44,246 nt of DNA, from the NCBI GenBank assembly GCA_946186665.1, contig CAMHOE010000019.1:1-44246 (forward strand), read 5' to 3'. The notes under the pieces are model-generated. The model did no database searches. It was not told the DNA's origin and saw only the letters and a program-made list of their open reading frames with translations. The translations under genes were made by a program, and so were the position numbers. How positions within the stretch are numbered: the stretch's first letter is position 1; the number at the start of each line of letters is the position of its first letter. Shown one piece after another: positions 8,982 to 17,166 of this stretch. The stretch comes from an uncultured Clostridia bacterium. Lineage in GTDB: Bacteria > Bacillota > Clostridia > Oscillospirales > Acutalibacteraceae.

Positions 8982-9227
8982 ATGAAAATATACGACTATA
9001 ATGGTTCAGCTAATATCGTAGGCAAAAGGATCAGAGAAGCACGAAAAAAAAGAAATATGTCTCAGGAAGAGTTGGCAATAAAACTTCAATTAAAAAACAT
9101 CATTATAGGTCAAAAAGTAGTAAGCCGTATAGAAAAAGGAGAACGATTTGTTGCCGATTATGAATTACTTGGTTTCTCACAAGTGTTGAATGTGGATTTG
9201 TACTGGTTATTTGAAATAGATAAATGA
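8982..9227 (+). CDS. small XRE-family transcriptional regulator
   Basis: An 81-residue DNA-binding protein consisting almost only of a Cro/C1-type helix-turn-helix: VGKRIREARKKRNMSQEELA gives helices 1-2, and VVSRIEKGERF is the recognition region; the tail LGFSQVLNVDLYWLFEIDK is the usual last helix. Start ATG 8982 has AAAGGTG upstream. It is divergent from the LRR lipoprotein operon across a 127-base gap, the usual arrangement of a regulator with its target, though regulation is inferred. An insertion of a few residues between helices 2 and 3 (LKNIIIGQK) is slightly longer than typical. No effector domain is present. Confidence 0.85.
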   Translation: MKIYDYNGSANIVGKRIREARKKRNMSQEELAIKLQLKNIIIGQKVVSRIEKGERFVADYELLGFSQVLNVDLYWLFEIDK

Positions 9228-9268
9228 ATTTGCTTAGATTTCCGAAAAACTATATGCAAAACAAAAAA

Positions 9269-9289
9269 GCTGTACCATTTCGGTACAGC
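9269..9289. terminator. short terminator hairpin
   Basis: An 8-bp stem GCTGTACC / GGTACAGC with a five-base loop; a run of six T on the minus strand follows it. It may serve minus-strand transcription from tRNA-Leu, or end the XRE gene on the plus strand. Confidence 0.6.
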
Positions 9290-9351
9290 CTTGATTATGT
9301 TGTTTGATTAAAGCAGCGGCGCAGCATAGAAGTTATAATCTGAATAAACAA

Positions 9352-9395
9352 AGTGACCGAAGGGAACGATAATGCGAATCGTCCCGCGCGGTCAC
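9352..9395 (-). terminator. hairpin downstream of tRNA-Leu
   Basis: Outer arms GTGACCG (9352-9358) and CGGTCAC (9389-9395) enclose a second pairing (GGGA..CGAT with ATCG..TCCC). It starts 5 bases past the tRNA 3' end and is followed on the minus strand by a T-rich stretch; a processing or termination signal for the tRNA is likely. Confidence 0.6.
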
Positions 9396-9399
9396 GCAC

Positions 9400-9481
9400 T
9401 GCGAGTGACGGGACTTGAACCCGTACGTCGTGAAACACACGCCCCTCAAACGTGCCTGTCTGCCAGTTCCAGCACACTCGC
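9400..9481 (-). tRNA. tRNA-Leu(GAG)
   Basis: An 82-base class II tRNA with a long variable arm. The acceptor stem pairs GCGAGTG with CACTCGC, the anticodon stem CACGT/GCGTG holds loop TTGAGGG with anticodon GAG (reads CUC/CUU), and the T arm contains GGGTTCAAGTCCC. Discriminator A; CCA is not encoded, so it must be added by nucleotidyltransferase. It has its own consensus promoter and a hairpin downstream. Confidence 0.95.
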
Positions 9482-9507
9482 AAATATTAAGTTTTGCAAC
9501 GTCTATT

Positions 9508-9536
9508 ATTATACCTGCATCGTTCGATTTTGTCAA
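9508..9536 (-). promoter_or_regulatory. consensus promoter of tRNA-Leu
   Basis: On the minus strand perfect TTGACA (9531-9536) and perfect TATAAT (9508-9513) are separated by 17 bases, placing the transcript start about 20 bases before the tRNA. Confidence 0.9.
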
Positions 9537-9629
9537 GTGTTTTTTTTGATTTATAATTAAAAAATTTTTAACATCGATATCCGGCCTTATAAACCGCAAA
9601 GCTTTTATTTTTTTATTTGCAATTTGTTA

Positions 9630-9658
9630 TTGCCAAATATGCAAAATTGTTATAAAAT
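9630..9658 (+). promoter_or_regulatory. promoter of dapL
   Basis: TTGCCA (9630-9635) and TAAAAT (9653-9658) with a 17-base spacer, about 38 bases before the dapL start. No riboswitch-like fold is evident in the short leader. Confidence 0.65.
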
Positions 9659-9695
9659 GGTATTGTAAAAAAATAAAAAAAGGGAGAGAACGACA

Positions 9696-10904
9696 ATGCC
9701 TGAGTTAAACGAAAATTTTCTTAAGCTTGAAAAGAATTATCTTTTCATAAACATTGCAAAAAAAATAAATGCTTTCATAGAAGCAAATCCCGAAAAGAAA
9801 GACAATATTATCCGTATGGGTATAGGAGATGTTACCCTTCCTCTTGCTCCATGTGTAGTAGAAGCAGTTAAAAAAGGTGCAGAGGAAATGGGTGTAAAGG
9901 AAACCTTCAAGGGCTATGAGGACAGCGGTACAGGCTATGATTTCCTGAAGGAGGCTATTTCAGAATATTATGCGTCCTTTGGCACAATAGTCAAGCCTTC
10001 TGAGATCCGTATCAGTGACGGTGCAAAATCCGACTGCGGAAACATTGTGGATATCTTCGGCGATAACAATGTAGTACTTATCACTGACCCTGCATATCCT
10101 GTATATGTAGACTCTAACCTTATGAGCGGACGCAAGGTCATATATGCGGACTGCACCAAAGAGAACGGCTTTTGTGCAGTACCTGACCCGGATGTCCACG
10201 CTGACCTGATTTATCTCTGTTCCCCGAACAACCCCACAGGAGCCGCATTTACCACTGAACAGCTCAAAGCTTGGATAGACTATGCTATAGCAGAAAAAGC
10301 TATCATTATATATGATGCTGCATATGAAGCTTTTATCACAGAGGACAATGTTCCCAGAAGCATATTTGCAGTAGAGGGTGCAAGAAAGTGTGCTATAGAA
10401 ATATGCTCCCTTTCAAAGACAGCCGGTTTTACAGGACTTCGCTGCGGCTACACCGTAATTCCCGAAGATCTTGAAGTAGAGGCATCCGACGGCACAAAGG
10501 TGAATATTTCGCAGATATGGGGACGCAGACAGGGTTCAAAGTTCAATGGTGTATCCTATCCCGTACAGTGCGGAGCCGCCGCTGTTTTCTCAGCAGAGGG
10601 CAGAGAGCAGATAAAAGTCAACCTTGAATACTACAAAGAAAATGCAAGAATAATCGCATCTGCGCTTGACGATCTTGGCATATTCTACACAGGCGGAAAG
10701 AACTCACCTTACATATGGCTTGAGTGCCCTAAGGGAATGGGTTCATGGGAATTTTTCGACTATCTTCTCACAGAAGCAAATGTTGTCGGTACTCCCGGAG
10801 CAGGCTTCGGAAAGAACGGTGAGGGTTTCTTCAGACTAACATCCTTTGGTGACAGAGATAAGACAATTGAAGCTGTAGGAAGAATCAAGGCTCTGCTGAG
10901 CTAA
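9696..10904 (+). CDS. dapL: LL-diaminopimelate aminotransferase
   Basis: PLP-dependent class I/II aminotransferase that converts tetrahydrodipicolinate directly to LL-2,6-diaminopimelate, bypassing the acylated intermediates of the DapD/DapC/DapE route. It is 402 residues, the usual length. Diagnostic features are the N-terminus NENFLKLEKNYLFINIAKK, IRMGIGDVTLPLAP, the SPNNPTGA segment (176-183) and the PLP lysine in SLSKTAGFTGLRCGY (Lys241). GGGAGAG lies 10 bases before ATG 9696. It has its own promoter and terminator, so it is a single-gene unit. Its product is the substrate of diaminopimelate epimerase, which is encoded as the C-terminal part of the carB::dapF gene at 18245-22288. Confidence 0.95.
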   Translation: MPELNENFLKLEKNYLFINIAKKINAFIEANPEKKDNIIRMGIGDVTLPLAPCVVEAVKKGAEEMGVKETFKGYEDSGTGYDFLKEAISEYYASFGTIVKPSEIRISDGAKSDCGNIVDIFGDNNVVLITDPAYPVYVDSNLMSGRKVIYADCTKENGFCAVPDPDVHADLIYLCSPNNPTGAAFTTEQLKAWIDYAIAEKAIIIYDAAYEAFITEDNVPRSIFAVEGARKCAIEICSLSKTAGFTGLRCGYTVIPEDLEVEASDGTKVNISQIWGRRQGSKFNGVSYPVQCGAAAVFSAEGREQIKVNLEYYKENARIIASALDDLGIFYTGGKNSPYIWLECPKGMGSWEFFDYLLTEANVVGTPGAGFGKNGEGFFRLTSFGDRDKTIEAVGRIKALLS

Positions 10905-10941
10905 GTTTAGTTACCTTCTAAAACATAATGAGATATCGCAG

Positions 10942-10976
10942 GTGCATCGTCAGTCAAATGATGATGCACTTTTTAT
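10942..10976 (+). terminator. terminator after dapL
   Basis: Stem 10942-10952 with 10959-10969 (GTGCATCGTCA against TGATGATGCAC, one G-U pair), followed by TTTTTATTT. Confidence 0.88.
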
Positions 10977-10987
10977 TTGAAATTCCG

Positions 10988-11400
10988 GAAGTTGTACATT
11001 GCACATTGAAATATGCAGGCACATAAAGTTGAGGAGGGAACAGAAATAGTGAATAGTGAATGGTGAATAACGAATAGTGAATAGTTTTCGCTGAAACAAA
11101 AACAAATCATAGTAAGTATATTAAAAACTACAACTTCAAACTGTACAGGCGCATGAAGTTGAATGGGTGAAAAAACTTTATATCCATAAGAAACAGCCGA
11201 AATAGCAGCCTTAAGGCTGCGGCGGCGGATGGGGAATATTGTCTGACAAGTGCGCCGCCGTTAATCGCGGACAATGAATGTTCGGTCAGGATATCAGAGT
11301 GAGCGCAAGCGAACGCCAGCGCGAATTGGGAGCGCAGGCTCTGCGCCGCGAATCGGCACCGGCAGCTTGCCGGGCGAATTGGGAGCGCAAGCCTTGCTCG
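10988..11400 (+). repeat. composite dispersed repeat, copy A
   Basis: Non-coding mosaic that matches, block by block and in the same order, the reverse complement of 28088-28475. Shared blocks are a CATTGCACATTG micro-repeat, ATATGCAGGC..CATAAAGTTGA, AACAGCCGAAA with an AGCAGCC/GGCTGC hairpin, TCTGACAAGT, AATCGCGGACA, TTCGGTCA..ATATCAGAGTG, and CGAACGCCAGCGCGAAT followed by GGGAGCGCA. Copy A also carries GTGAATA micro-repeats (11049-11085) and a second tail copy at 11375-11398. It fills the dapL-ABC transporter gap and creates a false N-terminal extension of the transporter frame. Confidence 0.8.
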
Positions 11401-11478
11401 GATGTTGATTTTTATGGGGAGTATGATATAATATATTTATTCTTGGTAAGATTGAAAAATGGAAAAGGGGATGATGTT

Positions 11479-14409
11479 TTGCTGTCGATACAGAATATCA
11501 GTAAAGAATATGTGACAGGTGACCTTGTGCAGACCGCCCTTGACGATGTGAGTCTGAATTTTCGTGATAATGAGTTTGTGGCTATTCTAGGTCCCAGCGG
11601 TTCCGGTAAAACTACATTGCTCAATGTGGTTGGCGGACTTGACAGATATGACAGCGGTGATTTGATAATAAACGGTATATCTACAAAAAAATATCGTGAC
11701 AGAGATTGGGATTCCTATAGAAACCATACTATAGGCTTTGTGTTCCAGAGCTATAATCTTATACCGCATCAGTCGGTTCTTGCAAATGTGGAGCTTGCTC
11801 TTACAATATCCGGAGTCTCCAGATCTGAAAGGAAAAAGCGTGCAAAAGAAGCACTTGAAAAGGTGGGTCTGGGAGATCAGCTCCATAAGCGTCCAAATCA
11901 GATGTCCGGTGGACAGATGCAGAGAGTCGCTATTGCAAGAGCACTTGTAAATGACCCTGATATTCTTCTTGCGGATGAGCCGACAGGCGCGCTTGATTCC
12001 GAGACAAGTGTTCAGGTAATGGAGCTTCTTAATGAAGTTGCAAACGACAGACTTGTAATAATGGTAACTCATAATCCGGAGCTTGCTGAAAAATACGCTA
12101 CAAGGATAGTTAAGCTCAGCGATGGCAAGATCATTGACGACTCCGATCCTTATGTTCTGAAAAAGGATGAACAGCCCGCTCCCGAACATAAAAGAATGGG
12201 TAAGGCATCAATGTCCTTCGGGACGTCTCTTTCGCTCAGTTTCAATAATCTGAGGACAAAAAAGGGCAGAACGATACTTACATCCTTTGCCGGCTCTATA
12301 GGTATAATCGGTATAGCCCTTATACAGTCTCTCTCTTCTGGCGTTAATGCGTATATTGACAGCATACAGAAGGATACTATGTCATCGTATCCTATTACAA
12401 TAGATGCTGAAACAGTGGATTTTTCAAGCTTTATGTCAGTTGATGACAGCGATGATGAGGATGTGGATCACGATAAGGATGCAGTTTACTCAAAGTCGAA
12501 GTCGATTCAGGCAATTGTTGATATGTCAAGCTCAGTGACAGAAAACAATCTGACTGCCTTCAAAAAATATCTTGATGATGATAAAAGCGATATACATAAA
12601 TATGTGGGAGATAACGGTATAGTTTATTCTTATGACACGGATTTCAGTGTTTATACTTATGACGATAATGACTACCTTGTCAATGCGGACGGAAGCACTC
12701 TATTGGATGAGGCTACAAGCAAGACACAGCTTGGTCTTATGGCTTCATACAGCAGATCCATGACTTCCATATCACCGAGCAGTATGGTGAGAACTGAAAC
12801 AAATGTATTTGAACAGCTCATTCCCGGCACTGACGGAAAGAGTGTGAGCAATGCAGTATATGAAAGCTATGATGTAGTATATGGTACAATGCCGGATGCC
12901 TATGACGAAATGGTGCTTGTACTTGATGATAACAATGAAGTAACTCTTTACGATATGTATGAGCTGGGACTTCTTACTACAGAGGATTTCAGAGAGCTTG
13001 CAAAAAAGATAGACGAAAACGAAAAATTCACCATAGACTCCTACAAGCTTGATTATAAAACAGTTTGTGACAAAACATACTATCTTATGCCTGCCTGTGA
13101 CTATTACGAGAAGCAGTCTGACGGTACATATATCAATATTTCAGATGACAGTGCAAAGCTTGAGAAGAAGCTTGATGACTGTGTAAAGCTGAAGATCACC
13201 GGAATAATCAGACCAAAGGAGAACAGCGACAGCCGTCTCATTAATTCTTCTGTGGGCTATACAAAAAAACTTACGGACTATCTTATAGAACACGCTGAGG
13301 AAAGCGAGATCGTTAAGGAACAGAAGAAAAACAAAAACATAAATGTTATCACAGGTCTTTCCTTCACAGCAAAGAGCGATGATGAAAAGGCAGAGGATGC
13401 GGAAAAATATATAAGCTCTCTCAGTACCGAAGAAAAGTCAGAGGTATTCAGCGCGTATTTTAAAAGTGCGATAGAGAGTGATCCGCAGCTTCTTCAGAAG
13501 CTTCAAAATAATGCTGCTATGTCTATGCCCCAGTCAGGCAGTGAAATGCCCTCAGGTATAGAGCCCGGTGCAATACCTGATACTTCATCAGCAGTGCCTG
13601 AGCAGTCAGTTCAGCCGTCTGCACCCGATGCGGCAGCTATACAGGGAAGTTACCCGCAGCAGATGCAGGGATATCCGGATATGGCTTCTATGAGCGCTGA
13701 AGAGATGGAAGCGATGTTTGAACAGTTCCTTGCATCCGATGAGGAATATGTAAAAACTATGCTTGTAGGGGTATATGATAAATATATTTCTTCAGGCAGC
13801 TATGATGAAAACATGACCGCGTTTGGTGTAATAAGTGTAGATGCGCCGTCGTCTATTGCGATATATGCGGACAGCTTTGAGGATAAGGAAAAAATATCCG
13901 AGTGCATAGAAGCCTACAACAAAAAGGCAAAGGAAGAGGACAAAATAAGCTACGTAGATTATGTTGCTCTGCTTATGTCTTCTGTAACAACGATAGTAAA
14001 TGTAATATCATATGTGCTTATGGCTTTTGTAGCTGTATCTTTGATAGTGTCCTCTATAATGATAGGAATTATCACATATATTTCTGTGCTGGAAAGAACG
14101 AAGGAGATAGGCATACTCCGTGCTATAGGAGCGTCGAAGAGGAATATTTCCAGAGTGTTCAATGCGGAGACGTTCATCATCGGTCTGTTTTCTGGCTGTC
14201 TGGGTATCGGAATTACGCTGCTGCTGCTGATACCGATAAACTGGATAATACATATGATAGCTGAATCCGATGTTGTCAATGCAATGCTTCCATGGAATAA
14301 TGCTGTTACTCTTATTGTCCTCAGTGTAATACTCACTCTTATCGGAGGAATAATCCCGTCAAGAAAAGCAGCTAAAAAAGATCCTGTGGCGGCTCTCAGA
14401 ACAGAGTGA
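11479..14409 (+). CDS. MacB-like ABC transporter, fused ATPase and permease
   Basis: Half-transporter of the MacB/FtsX superfamily, expected to dimerise and move, or work mechanically on, envelope substrates. The 976-residue protein starts with an ATPase domain (about 1-225): Walker A GPSGSGKTT at about 38-46, signature MSGGQMQRVAIARAL, Walker B ILLADEPTGALD and H-loop VTHN. A first membrane helix near 290 (IGIIGIALIQSL) precedes an extracytoplasmic region of about 500 residues containing a Met/Pro/Gln/Ser-rich stretch, and three C-terminal helices follow with the FtsX-type signature EIGILRAIGASKRNI. Start is TTG 11479, eight bases after AAAAGGGG; the open frame back to 11278 runs through the dispersed repeat and looks non-coding. 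The substrate is unknown; no adaptor or two-component system is adjacent. Confidence 0.9.
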   Translation: MLSIQNISKEYVTGDLVQTALDDVSLNFRDNEFVAILGPSGSGKTTLLNVVGGLDRYDSGDLIINGISTKKYRDRDWDSYRNHTIGFVFQSYNLIPHQSVLANVELALTISGVSRSERKKRAKEALEKVGLGDQLHKRPNQMSGGQMQRVAIARALVNDPDILLADEPTGALDSETSVQVMELLNEVANDRLVIMVTHNPELAEKYATRIVKLSDGKIIDDSDPYVLKKDEQPAPEHKRMGKASMSFGTSLSLSFNNLRTKKGRTILTSFAGSIGIIGIALIQSLSSGVNAYIDSIQKDTMSSYPITIDAETVDFSSFMSVDDSDDEDVDHDKDAVYSKSKSIQAIVDMSSSVTENNLTAFKKYLDDDKSDIHKYVGDNGIVYSYDTDFSVYTYDDNDYLVNADGSTLLDEATSKTQLGLMASYSRSMTSISPSSMVRTETNVFEQLIPGTDGKSVSNAVYESYDVVYGTMPDAYDEMVLVLDDNNEVTLYDMYELGLLTTEDFRELAKKIDENEKFTIDSYKLDYKTVCDKTYYLMPACDYYEKQSDGTYINISDDSAKLEKKLDDCVKLKITGIIRPKENSDSRLINSSVGYTKKLTDYLIEHAEESEIVKEQKKNKNINVITGLSFTAKSDDEKAEDAEKYISSLSTEEKSEVFSAYFKSAIESDPQLLQKLQNNAAMSMPQSGSEMPSGIEPGAIPDTSSAVPEQSVQPSAPDAAAIQGSYPQQMQGYPDMASMSAEEMEAMFEQFLASDEEYVKTMLVGVYDKYISSGSYDENMTAFGVISVDAPSSIAIYADSFEDKEKISECIEAYNKKAKEEDKISYVDYVALLMSSVTTIVNVISYVLMAFVAVSLIVSSIMIGIITYISVLERTKEIGILRAIGASKRNISRVFNAETFIIGLFSGCLGIGITLLLLIPINWIIHMIAESDVVNAMLPWNNAVTLIVLSVILTLIGGIIPSRKAAKKDPVAALRTE

Positions 14410-14459
14410 TCCTGAGCAGCAGGGTATACATACTTTTCAAAATCAAACGATGAATATGG

Positions 14460-14500
14460 CAGGTGCATTATCATATCAGATGGTAATGCACCTGTTTTTT
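14460..14500 (+). terminator. terminator after the ABC transporter
   Basis: Stem CAGGTGCATTA (14460-14470) with TAATGCACCTG (14484-14494), then TTTTTT. Part of the stem resembles the dapL terminator. Confidence 0.88.
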
Positions 14501-14535
14501 CTTCTGTTATACTAATATCTAATAAAAGGGTAGAA

Positions 14536-14790
14536 AAAATAAAGTTTCGCCAGCCTTTTCAAAGGCTGCGGGGTCCATGGGGCAGAGCCCTTGGTCGCCG
14601 TCCGCAGACGCCCGTAGGAAGTGCCCTTGGGGTACGGCGAAATCCCCTTTTTAATCCCTCGGAATGGGGTGAATTCAAAAACAGTCCTGTGGAATGTTTT
14701 TGAAGAGGGGAAGCCCTGGAAGAGGGCTTCCCCTTGTAGCGGCCATAACGAAGTTTCCCTGCTGCCGTAAGGCAGCACGAAAAAACTAAT
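14536..14790. repeat. palindrome-rich dispersed repeat
   Basis: GC-rich non-coding block made of successive short hairpins: CAGCCTTT/AAAGGCTG near 14551, TCCATGGGGCAGAGCCC near 14573, AAGCCCTGGAAGAGGGCTT near 14710-14735, and GCTGCCGTAAGGCAGC near 14761. It contains a 27-base segment (14610-14636, starting GCCCGTAGGAAGTGCCC) identical to the reverse strand of the composite repeat near 28131-28157. Minus-strand frames across it read Arg/Pro-rich and resemble no real protein. Confidence 0.7.
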
Positions 14791-14954
14791 GATAATGACA
14801 TCGGGACTTTGCTTTGGACGTCCATTTTTTCTTCTCTACTTGTTTATCGGATAATAGTATTAAATATCTTCAAAGTGTAGAACGGTTCATTTTATTTTTA
14901 TTATTCTATGAAACCAGTACAGGCAGGAAAATAAGAATTGTGAAAAAAATACGA

Positions 14955-14983
14955 TAGACAAAACGACAAAAATCTGATATTAT
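14955..14983 (+). promoter_or_regulatory. promoter of glnA
   Basis: TAGACA (14955-14960) and TATTAT (14978-14983) spaced by 17 bases, about 100 bases before the glnA start. I looked for a two-hairpin ANTAR target in the leader and did not find a clear one. Confidence 0.6.
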
Positions 14984-15087
14984 AATAAATTGAATATAAT
15001 ACTAATCAGGTCGGGAATTTTTCAGTTTTGCACAAATTGATGATGCTTTATTTGATTAGTTCAAACAAGCGAAAAGGGGATATTGAG

Positions 15088-16377
15088 TTGAAATATACTG
15101 TGAAAGAGGTTTTACAGTTTGTTGAAGAAAACGATGTTAAATTCGTAAGGCTTGTTTTCTTTGATATCTTCGGGGTAATGAAAAATGTTTCCATAATGTC
15201 TCAGGAGTTGGAACGTGCGTTTGAGTTTGGCGTACACGTTGTATCGTCAAGTGTGGACGGCTTTGAGGGGGGAAGCGCGGATCTTCTGTTGTTTCCCGAT
15301 CCTGCAACACTCAGGGTACTTCCGTGGCGTCCGCAGCATGGCAGAGTAGTAAGGCTGCTGTGCGATATCAAAAATCCTGACGGTTCTGCATTTGAGGGTG
15401 ATGTGAGACGTGTGCTGAAAAAGGCGGTCGAACGCACCGAGCAGGCGGGCTTTACGTGTAAGGTAGGACTGTCATGCGAATTTTACCTGTTTAAAATGGA
15501 CGATCAGGGCAATCCCACAAAGACACCGCATGATAATGCAGGTTATCTCGATGTGGCACCTTTGGATAAAGGAGAAAATGTCCGCAGACAGATCTGTCTT
15601 ACGCTGGAGGAAATGGATATGTATCCGCTGTCCTCACATCATGAAAGCGGTCCCGGACAGAATGAGATAGATTTCAAGCATTCAGACCTGCTTTCTGCTG
15701 CCGATGATTTTGTTACCTTTAAAACTGTTGTAAAGACCGCAGCTGCTGCGAACGGCTTGTATGCGTCGTTTATGCCGAAGCCGCTGCCGGATAAGAGCGG
15801 AAGCGGGCTGCACATTAATCTGATGCTTAAAAAATACGGCTTCAATATTTTCAAGGACAGCGGAAAGGGACTGAGCGATAACGCAGGATACTTTATTGCA
15901 GGTGTGTTGAAGCGTGCTTCGGAAATGACAGCGTTTATGGATCCCGTGCTGAACTCATATGCGCGTTTCGGAGCGTATAAGGCACCAGATACTATAGATT
16001 GGTCCTACAGCGATCTGAATACTCTTATCAGACTGCCTGAAGCCGGAACAGACAGGGCAAGGATGGATTTTCGTTCTCCGGACCCTTCCTGCAACCCTTA
16101 CCTTGCTTTTGCGCTGCTTCTGCACGCAGGACTTGACGGTATAGAAAACAAGTATGAGCTTCAAAGCTCTGCGGATGTAAAGGATAGTAACGAAAAGCTG
16201 CCCGGCTCTCTTGCACAGGCGCTTGAAGCAGCAAAAAACAGCAGCTTTGTCAAAGATATCCTGCCGGGAATGATATTTGAAAATTACATTGGTATCAAGA
16301 CCGATATAGTGAACCGTTCACTTCACGGGACGGAGTTCAGACAGCAGATAGAGGACAGATATTTTGAGATGATCTGA
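15088..16377 (+). CDS. glnA: glutamine synthetase (type I)
   Basis: Makes glutamine from glutamate, ammonia and ATP. The protein is about 429 residues. Recognisable family regions are the N-terminal FVRLVFFDIFGVMKN, the metal-binding GLSCEFYLFK, ESGPGQNEIDFKHSD, GSGLHINL, NSYARFGAYKAPDTIDWS and RARMDFRSPDPSCNPYLA. The NSY..KAP segment deviates slightly from the commonest NSYKRL..P form, so a divergent subgroup is likely. Start is TTG 15088, with AGGGGATATTGAG ahead of it; the frame open to 15028 has no ribosome site. The ANTAR-protein gene follows closely, so the two are probably co-transcribed; in Clostridium saccharobutylicum an ANTAR protein (NitR) encoded beside glnA has been proposed to control nitrogen assimilation. 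Confidence 0.9.
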   Translation: MKYTVKEVLQFVEENDVKFVRLVFFDIFGVMKNVSIMSQELERAFEFGVHVVSSSVDGFEGGSADLLLFPDPATLRVLPWRPQHGRVVRLLCDIKNPDGSAFEGDVRRVLKKAVERTEQAGFTCKVGLSCEFYLFKMDDQGNPTKTPHDNAGYLDVAPLDKGENVRRQICLTLEEMDMYPLSSHHESGPGQNEIDFKHSDLLSAADDFVTFKTVVKTAAAANGLYASFMPKPLPDKSGSGLHINLMLKKYGFNIFKDSGKGLSDNAGYFIAGVLKRASEMTAFMDPVLNSYARFGAYKAPDTIDWSYSDLNTLIRLPEAGTDRARMDFRSPDPSCNPYLAFALLLHAGLDGIENKYELQSSADVKDSNEKLPGSLAQALEAAKNSSFVKDILPGMIFENYIGIKTDIVNRSLHGTEFRQQIEDRYFEMI

Positions 16378-16439
16378 TATTCTTGTCGGTGTCTGATGGG
16401 ACTGAGAAATTTGCAAAGGAAAAGAAGGGTGTCGGGCTT

Positions 16440-17009
16440 TTGGACAGTGTATTGATAATATCGTCAAATGAACAGAGTATCAGTTCCTTTTCGCAGATGC
16501 TTAAAGCCGAGCGGCTGCATACTATTGATTCTGCAAAGAGCGGCGCTGAGGGCAGACGCAGGATATCGGAAAGGGATTATGATATAATACTTATCAATTC
16601 TCCCCTTACAGATGAGTTCGGCGATGCGCTTGCGATGGATGTTGCAGGCAATACAGATTCCGGTATAGTGATCTTTGTCAAGAGCGACCATGAAGCCGAG
16701 ATAGAGAGCCGTGTCTCACAATACGGGGTGTTCGTTCTTGGGAAGCCTATAAGCAAGGTGCTGTTTTATAAGTCGATGCGTTTGCTGGAGGCTACAAGGA
16801 ACAGACTCAAGGGTATTAAGCATGAGAATGTAAAGCTGCAAAAAAAGATAGACGATATAAGGATCGTCAACCGTGCAAAATATATACTCATAGAATATCT
16901 GTCGATGACGGAGCCGCAGGCACATAAATATCTTGAAAAGCAGGCAATGGATCTGCGCATTACAAAGATAGAGGTTGCAAAGCGGCTGCTGAGTACCTAT
17001 GAGAACTGA
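16440..17009 (+). CDS. ANTAR-domain antiterminator with degenerate receiver
   Basis: Predicted RNA-binding antitermination factor of the AmiR/NasT/NitR type, about 189 residues. The N-terminal half has a receiver-like fold (VLIISSNEQSISSF to GVFVLGKPISKVLF), then a coiled coil and a C-terminal ANTAR domain (KKIDDIRIVNRAKYILIEYL...KYLEKQAMDLRITKIEVAKRLL). The receiver appears unable to be phosphorylated: the usual acidic pair after beta-1 is replaced (ISSNEQ), and the acceptor position reads DIILINSPL, with Asn where Asp is expected; the conserved lysine remains (GKP). Start is TTG 16440 after AAGAAGGG; TTG 16383 or GTG 16389 would add up to 19 residues without a visible ribosome site. Located 62 bases after glnA. 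Confidence 0.85.
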   Translation: MDSVLIISSNEQSISSFSQMLKAERLHTIDSAKSGAEGRRRISERDYDIILINSPLTDEFGDALAMDVAGNTDSGIVIFVKSDHEAEIESRVSQYGVFVLGKPISKVLFYKSMRLLEATRNRLKGIKHENVKLQKKIDDIRIVNRAKYILIEYLSMTEPQAHKYLEKQAMDLRITKIEVAKRLLSTYEN

Positions 17010-17125
17010 TATGACAAGAACAGTATATAACGGGAGACGAGTGGGTACTGTAGAATGTTAAAAACAGCTGTGATACTTATTGTATAGCTGTAAGAATAAA
17101 AAGCAAAGCACGGCTTATGCCGTGT

Positions 17126-17149
17126 GAATTGGGAGCGCAGGTTCTGCGC
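17126..17149 (+). repeat. fragment of the composite repeat in the carA leader
   Basis: GAATTGGGAGCGCAGG and the bases after it match 11324-11347 in copy A with one difference. It ends two bases before the carA ribosome site and can form a CGCAG/CTGCG hairpin; a second hairpin (GCACGGC/GCCGTG) precedes it. Confidence 0.7.
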
Positions 17150-17166
17150 AGAAGGAGTTGGTAAAG

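Noticed and set aside
9295..9599. Two short minus-strand frames over tRNA-Leu.
   Set aside because: They overlap a well-formed tRNA and its promoter; no ribosome site.
11278..11478. N-terminal extension of the ABC transporter starting at 11278.
   Set aside because: It runs through the composite repeat, has Arg-rich unlikely sequence, and a good ribosome site precedes TTG 11479.
14559..14825. 88-codon minus-strand frames reading Arg/Pro-rich.
   Set aside because: They are generated by the palindrome-rich repeat and share its modules; codon use and composition are not protein-like.
14838..15087. Double-hairpin ANTAR target in the glnA leader.
   Set aside because: The sequence is AT-rich and no pair of hairpins with matching hexaloops could be drawn.
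17010..17166. Pyrimidine-responsive attenuator or riboswitch in the carA leader.
   Set aside because: No PyrR-binding anti-antiterminator pattern or terminator with U-run was found, only short hairpins and the repeat fragment.
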